DNA of 64,000 nucleotides, from assembly GCF_009932435.1 (NCBI RefSeq), contig NZ_BJOU01000011.1, positions 1 to 64,000 of the forward strand. The letters run 5' to 3'. The position numbers were made by a program, and so were the translations under genes. Of the stretch, positions 58,452-64,000 are shown piece by piece; position 1 is the stretch's first letter, and every line of letters begins with the position of its first letter. The notes below the pieces were generated by a model. The model did not search any database. It was not told the DNA's origin and was given only the letters and a program-made list of their open reading frames with translations. The stretch is from Gordonia crocea (GTDB lineage Bacteria > Actinomycetota > Actinomycetes > Mycobacteriales > Mycobacteriaceae).

Positions 58452-58922
58452 TCACTGATCCGGGACGGGACTCGTCGGTCCTTCCCCGTCGGCGAGTAGT
58501 TCACGCAGGGTCGTGATCACTCCCTGCTCGACGTTGCTCGGGATCTGCACCCCGGCGGCGGCTGCCACCGCCGGATGGGCATTGGCGACGGCAAATGAGT
58601 GCTGCGCGGCGGCGAGCATTTCCAGGTCGTTGAGGTAGTCGCCGAATGCCGCGGTCTGCTCGGGGCCCACGGCAAGATTGCGTTGCAGCACCCGTACTCC
58701 GACGCCTTTGTCCGCCTGTCGGCTCATGATGTCGATCCAAGGTCCGCTCGACCACCGCCCCGTCGGTCCGCTCGACCACCGCCCCGTCGGCCCGGCAGAC
58801 CACCACGCCGAGGTCCGCGCGGTCATCTGCGCCAGCAGCGGCCAAAACGCGTCCGGGATGGCACCGTCGTCGAGCAACAGCGTGCCATCCATGTCGCAGA
58901 CGACGAGCCTGATGCCGGTCAC
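58452..58922 (-). CDS. HAD-family hydrolase lacking its cap domain
   Basis: The 156-residue protein keeps HAD motif I (VVCDMDGTLL), motif III (DIMSRQADKGVGV) and motif IV (FGDYLNDLEML). The ~110 residues expected between them, the Cof-type cap, are replaced by WWSAGPTGRWSSGPTGRWSSGP. That stretch is encoded by two exact 24-bp repeats and a degenerate third. The frame remains open, so this is an in-frame internal deletion rather than a frameshift. Activity is doubtful or changed. GTG 58922 overlaps the TRIC-channel stop. Confidence 0.75.
   Translation of the reverse strand: MTGIRLVVCDMDGTLLLDDGAIPDAFWPLLAQMTARTSAWWSAGPTGRWSSGPTGRWSSGPWIDIMSRQADKGVGVRVLQRNLAVGPEQTAAFGDYLNDLEMLAAAQHSFAVANAHPAVAAAAGVQIPSNVEQGVITTLRELLADGEGPTSPVPDQ
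58741..58810 (-). repeat. 24-bp tandem repeat inside the HAD gene
   Basis: Two identical 24-bp units (58741-58764 and 58765-58788) are followed by a degenerate third (58789-58810). They encode the octapeptide TGRWSSGP on the - strand and mark the site where the cap-domain sequence is missing. Confidence 0.85.
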
Positions 58923-59572
58923 CGGCGCCGTCCCCCGCGCCGCACCCGGGCGGCCACCGTGCCCCACAGGTCGCTCGGCGCCTGCGGGGCACTCCATCCG
59001 CGCCACATGACGAGCATGCGGAACCCGAACGCCACCGCGGTGCCGACGACCAGCGCCCAGTCCTGGCCGCCGCCCAGATCGTCGATGGCCACGGTCAGTC
59101 CGGCTCCGGCCAAGGCCGGGATCGCCACCATCTCCCCACTCTGGATCAGCAGCGGCACCTCGTTGACCAGAACGTCGCGCAGGATTCCGCCGCCCAGCCC
59201 GGTGGTGACCCCGATCAGCGCGGCGGCGAACAGACTGGTGCCCGAATGCAGCGCGACCAGCGCCCCGGTGGAGGTGAACAGCGCGACACCGAAGGCGTCG
59301 AGGACATCGACCGTCCGCCGGACCGCGCCGAACTGGGGGTGGAAGAAGAAGACGACCGCGGCGGTCGCCGTGGCGACGGTCAGGTTTTCCCACCCCTTGA
59401 ACGACAGCGGCGGCGTGACGCCCAGCATCACGTCGCGCGCGATCCCGCCGCCGAGGCCGGTGAGGACGGCCAGCGTCCAGATGGCGAAGGCGTCCAGCCG
59501 CTTGCGCACCCCCATCAACGCGCCACTGGCCGCAAAGGCGGCGATGCCGAGGTAGTTCAGCGCGGTCAGCAC
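58919..59572 (-). CDS. TRIC (UPF0126) cation-channel family protein
   Basis: The 217-residue membrane protein has the two-fold TRIC repeat of three helices: ASGALMGVRKRLDAFAIWTL...GLGGGIARDVMLG, then STGALVALHSGTS...GLGGGILRDVLVNEVP. Paired GGGxxRDV motifs are the family mark. Prokaryotic TRIC proteins form trimeric potassium-permeable channels. GTG 59572 gives the normal start; a frame to 59614 adds 14 residues. It overlaps the HAD gene by 4 nt. Confidence 0.9.
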   Translation of the reverse strand: MLTALNYLGIAAFAASGALMGVRKRLDAFAIWTLAVLTGLGGGIARDVMLGVTPPLSFKGWENLTVATATAAVVFFFHPQFGAVRRTVDVLDAFGVALFTSTGALVALHSGTSLFAAALIGVTTGLGGGILRDVLVNEVPLLIQSGEMVAIPALAGAGLTVAIDDLGGGQDWALVVGTAVAFGFRMLVMWRGWSAPQAPSDLWGTVAARVRRGGRRR

Positions 59573-59621
59573 ACCCGGATTGTAAGTGCCGCGGGGGCGC
59601 CGCGGCCCGCACACGCGCCCC

Positions 59622-60524
59622 TCACGGGGCCCGGTGGCCGAGGTGGGTCAGGACCAGACGGGTCGATTCGGCGATCGCCTCATTGAAGGGTGCCGCATCG
59701 GGCACGTCGCCGCGGGATCGCACCAGCACCACCGCCAGTACCCGCTGCCCGGTCGGCCCGATCAACAGGCCCGCATCGTTGGTCGAGCCGTAATCCCCGG
59801 CCCCGGATTTGTCCGCACTCGTCCATCCGGCCGGGAGCCCGGCGCGAAAACGCTTGGCGGAGGTGGTGTTCGCACGCATCCAGTCGAGCAGTTGGGTGCG
59901 CTGTGCCGGTGGCAGCACATCGCCGACGAGCAGCCGGCGATAGCCCGCCCCCAGGGCCCGCGGGGTCGTCGTGTCGCGGTGGTCCATCGGCTCGGCGGTG
60001 TTCAGCTCCGGTTCCCACCGGTCCAACCGAGACGCGTCGTCGCCGATCCCCCGCGCGAAGCACGTCACCGCTGCCGGTCCGCCGATCAGCCGGAGCATCA
60101 GGTTCCCGGCGGTGTTGTCGCTGCGCTCCAGCGCAGCGGCACAGACGTCGCGCAGACTCATCGTCTGACCCACCGCTTGCGACGTGACCGGCGAATTGAC
60201 CACGATGTCGTCGGGAACGATGGGGATCTCGCGGTTCAGGTCCGCCTCACCGGCGTCGACCAGTTGGAGCACTCGTGCCGCGGCGTAGGTCTTGAACGTT
60301 GAACACATCGCGAACGTCTCGCCGGGACGATGTGCGACGACCGCTGAGGTTCCCACGTCGACCGCGTGCACACCGATGCGGGCGCCGTACCGATCTTCGA
60401 GGCGGGCGAACTCGTCGTGGACCTGGGTCGCCCGTGATCGCGACGCTCCCGTTCCACAGGCGCTCACCAGCGCGCCGACCCCGAGAAGGGCGAAGAGTTC
60501 GCGGCGATTCCATTGCGACTGCAC
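59622..60524 (-). CDS. Class A beta-lactamase, Tat-type lipoprotein
   Basis: The 300-residue enzyme has all class A motifs: Ser75-x-x-Lys78 (STFK), SDN (135-137), EPELN (Glu171 as the general base) and KSG (239-241). The N terminus NRRELFALLGVGALVSAC combines a twin-arginine pair with a lipobox (Cys23), so it may be exported folded and lipidated like other mycobacterial-type BlaC enzymes. GTG 60524 is used; TTG 60533 is an alternative. It is the last gene of a TetR/ABC-F/YbaN operon. Confidence 0.93.
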   Translation of the reverse strand: MQSQWNRRELFALLGVGALVSACGTGASRSRATQVHDEFARLEDRYGARIGVHAVDVGTSAVVAHRPGETFAMCSTFKTYAAARVLQLVDAGEADLNREIPIVPDDIVVNSPVTSQAVGQTMSLRDVCAAALERSDNTAGNLMLRLIGGPAAVTCFARGIGDDASRLDRWEPELNTAEPMDHRDTTTPRALGAGYRRLLVGDVLPPAQRTQLLDWMRANTTSAKRFRAGLPAGWTSADKSGAGDYGSTNDAGLLIGPTGQRVLAVVLVRSRGDVPDAAPFNEAIAESTRLVLTHLGHRAP

Positions 60525-60537
60525 GCCTACCAACGAA

Positions 60538-60927
60538 TCACATTTCCGGCGGTTGCGCCGGACCGGGCTCCGGGCGTGTCCAGATCCACGTTCCCATACC
60601 GACCATGACGGCCACCCCGGCATAGGCCGCCCACCGGACGGGTGCGACGGCGAGTAGGACCGCGGCGCACACCGCCATGCTGATGGCGGCGGCCCATTTG
60701 CCGCGCCTGCTGATCGCCCCCTGCTCCTGCCAGTCGGTGATCATCGGGCCGAACCGCGGGTGCTGCAGCAACCAGCGGTGCAGGCGATCCGAACCGCGGG
60801 CCGCCGCGTAGGCGGCCGCCAGGATGAACGGCACCGTCGGGAGGAACGGCACCACGATGCCCACGAACCCCAGTCCGAGGAGCACATAGGCCAACGCCCA
60901 CCACGCCCACCGCACCCGTTGGCTCAT
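60538..60927 (-). CDS. YbaN-family (DUF454) inner-membrane protein
   Basis: The 129-residue protein has the DUF454 layout: an N-terminal helix pair GLGFVGIVVPFLPTVPFIL, a cytoplasmic RWLLQHPRFGPMITDWQEQGAISRRGK (split: RWLLQHPRFGPM, DWQEQGAISRRGK) and two more helices. Function is unknown. It lies 9 bp after the ABC-F gene and 13 bp before the beta-lactamase gene, so the three are cotranscribed. Confidence 0.88.
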   Translation of the reverse strand: MSQRVRWAWWALAYVLLGLGFVGIVVPFLPTVPFILAAAYAAARGSDRLHRWLLQHPRFGPMITDWQEQGAISRRGKWAAAISMAVCAAVLLAVAPVRWAAYAGVAVMVGMGTWIWTRPEPGPAQPPEM

Positions 60928-60936
60928 CCTGCAAGT

Positions 60937-62592
60937 CTAGATTTCGACCACGCGCCCGCCGTCGACATGCCAGCGTCGGTCGACCCGCACGGTGTCGGCC
61001 ATCCGCCGGTCATGGGTGACCAACAGCAGCGCACCGGTGTACGTCTCCAGCGCCGACTCGAGCTGTTCGATGGCCGGCAGGTCCAAGTGGTTGGTCGGCT
61101 CGTCCAGCACCAGCACGTTGGTGCCGCGCGCCTGCAGCAGGGCCATGGCGGCCCGGGTGCGTTCCCCCGGCGACAACTCGTCGACCGGCCGCCCGACGTG
61201 GTCGGCGCGCAACCCGAACTTCGCCAGCAGGGTGCGGACTTCGGCCGAGCCGAGGTCCGGCATCAGCGTCTCGAACCGCTCGGCGAGCGGCGTCGGCCCG
61301 GTGAACAACGTGCGCGCCTGATCGACTTCGCCGATCGCCACATTCGCGCCGAGTTGCGCCGTTCCCGCATCCGGTGCGATCCGGCCCAGCAGCAGTCGCA
61401 GCAGGGTGGACTTCCCCGCACCGTTCGGTCCGGTGATGGCGATGCGCTCGCCCGCGTTGACCTGGTTCGACACCGGGCCGAGGGTGAAGTCGCCCTGATG
61501 CACCACTGCCTCGTTCAGGGTGGCCACCACCGAACTCGCCCGGGGCGCGGAGCCGATGGTGAACTCGAGGACCCACTCCTTGCGGGGTTCGACGACCTCT
61601 TTCAACCGCGCGATCCGGCTTTCCATCTGGCGCACCTTCTGCGCCTGCTTCTCGCTAGACTCACTGGCCGCCCGGCGTCGGATCTTGTCGTTGTCGGGGG
61701 CCTTGCGAATCGCGTTCCGCACGCCTTGGGAGGACCATTCGCGCTGGGTCCGGGCCCGCGCGACGAGATCGGCCTTGCGCTCGGCGAACTCCTCATACTC
61801 TTCGCGCCGATGCCGCCGGGCCACCTCCCGCTCCTGAAGGTAGCTGTCATAACCGCCGCCGAAGACGGTGTTGGTGTGCTGGGCCAGGTCGAGTTCGAGA
61901 ACGCGGGTCACGCAGCGGGAGAGGAACTCCCGATCATGCGAGACCAGGACGACCCCGCCGCGCATCCCGGCGACCAACTCCTCGAGCCGGGCCAGTCCGT
62001 CGAGGTCGAGATCGTTGGTCGGCTCGTCGAGCAGCACGACGTCGAAGCGGGAACACAACAGGGCGGCCAACCCGACCCGCGCGGCCTGCCCACCGGACAA
62101 CCCGGTCATCAGGGCATCCTGCGACGGCCCGTCGCCCACGGCCAACCCAAGATCGACCAGCGTCGCCGGCAAGCGCTCGTCGAGGTCGGATGCCCCGGTC
62201 GCCAACCAGTGGTCCAGTGCGGCGGAGTAAGTCTCGGCCGCCGCCGCGGGCGCGTCGGGGTCGGACAGCGCGACCGCGGCGGCGTCCATCGCCGCCGTGG
62301 CGGCCGCACAGCCGGTGCGCCGAGCCACGTACTGCCCGATGGTCTCCCCGGGCACCCGCTCGTGCTCTTGGGGCAACCAGCCGACGAAGGCGTCGGCCGG
62401 TGCGCGCGACACGGTTCCCGCCAGCGGCGCCAGGTCGCCGGCCAAGATGCGCAGGAGCGTCGACTTGCCGGCCCCGTTGGCCCCGACGACGCCGACCACG
62501 TCCCCGGCGACAACGGTCAGGTCGAGGTGGTCGAAGAGCACGCGGTGGGCGTATCCGCCGGCGACGTCCTTGGCGACGAGCGTGGCGGTCAT
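60937..62592 (-). CDS. ABC-F family ribosome-associated ATPase
   Basis: The 551-residue protein has two ABC domains without membrane segments: Walker A GANGAGKST and GPNGAGKST, signatures LSGGQAAR and LSPGERTR, Walker B VVLLDEPTNDLD and VLVLDEPTNHLD. A charged linker (REYEEFAERKADLVAR-like, about 245-310) joins them. ABC-F proteins act on the ribosome; some protect it from antibiotics. The ATG overlaps the TetR stop (ATGA). A resistance role is suggested by the TetR and beta-lactamase neighbours, but a housekeeping role is possible. Confidence 0.9.
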   Translation of the reverse strand: MTATLVAKDVAGGYAHRVLFDHLDLTVVAGDVVGVVGANGAGKSTLLRILAGDLAPLAGTVSRAPADAFVGWLPQEHERVPGETIGQYVARRTGCAAATAAMDAAAVALSDPDAPAAAAETYSAALDHWLATGASDLDERLPATLVDLGLAVGDGPSQDALMTGLSGGQAARVGLAALLCSRFDVVLLDEPTNDLDLDGLARLEELVAGMRGGVVLVSHDREFLSRCVTRVLELDLAQHTNTVFGGGYDSYLQEREVARRHRREEYEEFAERKADLVARARTQREWSSQGVRNAIRKAPDNDKIRRRAASESSEKQAQKVRQMESRIARLKEVVEPRKEWVLEFTIGSAPRASSVVATLNEAVVHQGDFTLGPVSNQVNAGERIAITGPNGAGKSTLLRLLLGRIAPDAGTAQLGANVAIGEVDQARTLFTGPTPLAERFETLMPDLGSAEVRTLLAKFGLRADHVGRPVDELSPGERTRAAMALLQARGTNVLVLDEPTNHLDLPAIEQLESALETYTGALLLVTHDRRMADTVRVDRRWHVDGGRVVEI

Positions 62593-63224
62593 GCCTGCGT
62601 GGTCTCGGGGATCAGCGGTGCCATACCGTCGACCAGAATGCGGACGTAGTGGTCGACCACGGTCTGCCGGTCGAGGTCGGGCCGGGTGAGCCACCAGCGG
62701 CCCAGGGCCTCCCCCACCCCCGAGATGGCATGGGCCTGGGCTTCGACCAGGTCCACCGCAACCTCGGGTGCGCCGCGGCGGATCAGAGCCGCGATGGCCG
62801 CCACGTGCTCGAGTTGCACGGCCCGCAGTTCGTCGGCCTCCTCCCCGGCGATCACCGACGAACTCGCCGCGAGCAGCATCCAGCGGCCCCGGTCCGATTC
62901 GAGTGTGGCGAAATACAGGTCACCGGCGGCCCGCAGTCGGTCGACGGGACCGCCGTCCACCGCGTCGACGACCTTCGCGATGACGGCGTTGTAGCTCTCG
63001 TAGATTCGTCGGATGCAGGCGACGTAGACGCCCTCTTTGGTCTCGAAGTGGCGGTAGACGATCGGCCGCGACACCTGCGCGCCGCGGGCGATGTCCTCCA
63101 TCGATACCTCGGCGTAGGGCCGGTGGATGAACAGGTCCTCGGCGACGTCGAGCAACTGGTCGTGCCGCTGCTGCCGGGAGAGCCGTCGCTGCGGCGGCGC
63201 AGCCTCCGTGGCATCCGAGGTCAT
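62589..63224 (-). CDS. TetR-family regulator of the ABC-F/beta-lactamase operon
   Basis: The 211-residue protein has the HTH SMEDIARGAQVSRPIVYRHF and a helical ligand domain (RWMLLAASSSVIAGEEADEL; VGEALGRWWLTRPD). ATG 63224 lies 8 nt downstream of TATCGT on the - strand and has no ribosome site, so it may be leaderless. An inverted repeat surrounds that promoter. It is the first gene of the operon and probably represses it. Confidence 0.88.
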   Translation of the reverse strand: MTSDATEAAPPQRRLSRQQRHDQLLDVAEDLFIHRPYAEVSMEDIARGAQVSRPIVYRHFETKEGVYVACIRRIYESYNAVIAKVVDAVDGGPVDRLRAAGDLYFATLESDRGRWMLLAASSSVIAGEEADELRAVQLEHVAAIAALIRRGAPEVAVDLVEAQAHAISGVGEALGRWWLTRPDLDRQTVVDHYVRILVDGMAPLIPETTQA

Positions 63225-63225
63225 A

Positions 63226-63254
63226 GGTACCCACGATACGCGTCGGCGGGTACC
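63226..63254. promoter_or_regulatory. Inverted repeat around the TetR promoter
   Basis: GGTACCC (63226-63232) and GGGTACC (63248-63254) are exact inverted copies with a 15-bp spacer containing the -10-like TATCGT (63238-63233, - strand). The position next to the TetR ATG fits an autoregulatory operator. Confidence 0.5.
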
Positions 63255-63279
63255 GGAGATCCGGCCCACGGCCGCCCGG

Positions 63280-64000
63280 TCAGGCCCTCACCGACCGGTG
63301 CCGCGGCCCAGCCGGTCGCGGTCCCGGTTGGCGGTGCGCGGCCGCGCCCACCAATCCGACACCGGCCAGCAACAACGCGATCGGCATCATGATCAGCAGC
63401 GCCTGGTTGAGGCCGTAGGCCTCGGCGCTCACGCCGTGACCGGCGACGGCCAGCGCGTCGGAGATCATTCCGGTGGCGATGGGTCCCAGCGCTCCGCCGA
63501 ACAGGTAGCAGCCGGCGAAGAACATGGCCGTCGCCTGTGACCGCAGGTGCGGCGGGTTGACGTCGGCAATGGCCGGCAGGGCTGAGGTGTGGAAGAAGAA
63601 CTGGAGGAACGACACCAGCGAGATGGTCGCCACGAACAGGGTGAGGTGGTCGGGTCCGATCCGGAAGGCGAGCCAGGCGATCGGCGCCGCCAGGAGCAAC
63701 GTGAAGCCGCCCAGGAAGACGCGGTGGCCGGCTGACCGCCGACTGAGTCGATCCGAGATCACACCCCCGACGACGAGTCCGAGCAGCGAGGCCAGACCGA
63801 GCACGACGCCGGCATGCAGGCCCGCGACGGTCAGACTGAGGCCGTAGTAGCGCTGCAGCAGCGGGACCAGGAAGGTGGTCAGGCTGTAGGCGGCAACCTG
63901 CAGGCCGATACCGCTGACGACCAACCAGCGCATGGTCGGCGCCGCGAACACGGTGCGCCACACGCCGAGGATCCCCCTGTCGTCGGTCCCCGGGTCGACC
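63280..64000 (-). CDS. MFS transporter, 3' portion (gene runs off the window)
   Basis: About 240 C-terminal residues of a major facilitator are visible, with six membrane helices. They start after a central loop (GVWRTVFAAPTMRWLVVSG) and include GLVVGGVISDRLSRRSAGHR, a second-half motif A. The frame stays open to the window edge, so the first half and start are missing. The sequence fits the ACS/DHA-like sugar-acid or spinster-like branches, but substrate is unknown. It is on the same strand as the TetR operon, 55 bp upstream of it. Confidence 0.86.
   Translation of the reverse strand, partial: VDPGTDDRGILGVWRTVFAAPTMRWLVVSGIGLQVAAYSLTTFLVPLLQRYYGLSLTVAGLHAGVVLGLASLLGLVVGGVISDRLSRRSAGHRVFLGGFTLLLAAPIAWLAFRIGPDHLTLFVATISLVSFLQFFFHTSALPAIADVNPPHLRSQATAMFFAGCYLFGGALGPIATGMISDALAVAGHGVSAEAYGLNQALLIMMPIALLLAGVGLVGAAAHRQPGPRPAGPRHRSVRA

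Noticed and set aside
1..64000. tRNA, rRNA, CRISPR arrays and phage modules
   Set aside because: None was recognised on either strand; repeats found are short tandem or dispersed types without CRISPR spacing.

Overview
The window is high-GC actinobacterial DNA. It looks like a mycolic-acid-containing member of the Mycobacteriales, most like Gordonia. The evidence is gene content: an alkB-rubredoxin-rubredoxin-rubredoxin reductase-TetR operon, Lsr2, an LpqH-type lipoprotein, a cutinase, a single-chain acyl-CoA carboxylase, an Ada-AlkA fusion next to ogt, a DUF222/HNH (13E12-type) protein and a Tat-type class A beta-lactamase. The genus is an inference. Genes are tightly packed, with at least eleven 4-nt GTGA/ATGA stop-start overlaps. 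No tRNA, rRNA or CRISPR array was seen, and no stretch over 300 bases lacks a gene.

Layout. 0-4.5 kb: a small basic Cys protein on the + strand, then on the - strand a thiamine-type ABC importer (binding lipoprotein, fused permease, ATPase) coupled to a Nudix hydrolase. 4.7-11.8 kb: two paralogous secreted proteins, a YhhN-like membrane protein, a secreted protein divergent from an HhH-GPD repair protein, a MarR/MFS efflux pair, and a protein with fifteen exact-length decapeptide repeats. 11.8-21.5 kb: a GH3 glycosidase coupled to a WS/DGAT-like protein, a SelT/W-type protein, a cutinase, a BCP peroxiredoxin, a condensation-GNAT fusion, an alpha/beta hydrolase, a fructosamine-kinase-like protein and an MBL-fold hydrolase. 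21.6-30.2 kb: LpqH, DUF222/HNH with a LexA-like box, an Imm-5-like protein, a lipase, a TDT transporter, a MAP-I/XRE divergon with a 30-bp palindrome, a frameshifted HNH gene, and a TetR/DoxX divergon.

30.2-32.8 kb is an AT-richer accessory patch behind ychF. It holds a CopG-like antitoxin with a Doc toxin, an unrecognised protein and an ABM-family monooxygenase. Three imperfect copies of the ychF 3' end punctuate it. 32.9-40.2 kb: small genes, a secreted lipase under a TetR with a 22-bp palindrome, an MTHFR-like gene, and the alkane hydroxylase operon. 40.2-46.8 kb: an AI-2E exporter-like protein, Ada-AlkA/Ogt, RmuC, a DUF6542-like membrane protein and an intact IS481-family element with its target duplication. 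46.8-64 kb: a nucleosidase, the 1820-residue acyl-CoA carboxylase, an SDR, a secreted amidase, CobW and TrhO, a lipoprotein, Lsr2, a HAD protein lacking its cap, a TRIC channel, a TetR/ABC-F/YbaN/beta-lactamase operon, and the 3' part of an MFS gene cut by the window edge.

Themes. Lipid and alkane catabolism is well represented: AlkB system, cutinase, two lipases, WS/DGAT-like protein, long-chain acyl-CoA carboxylase. Cell envelope functions and DNA alkylation repair also recur. Local regulators usually sit beside the genes they probably control, with visible palindromes between them.
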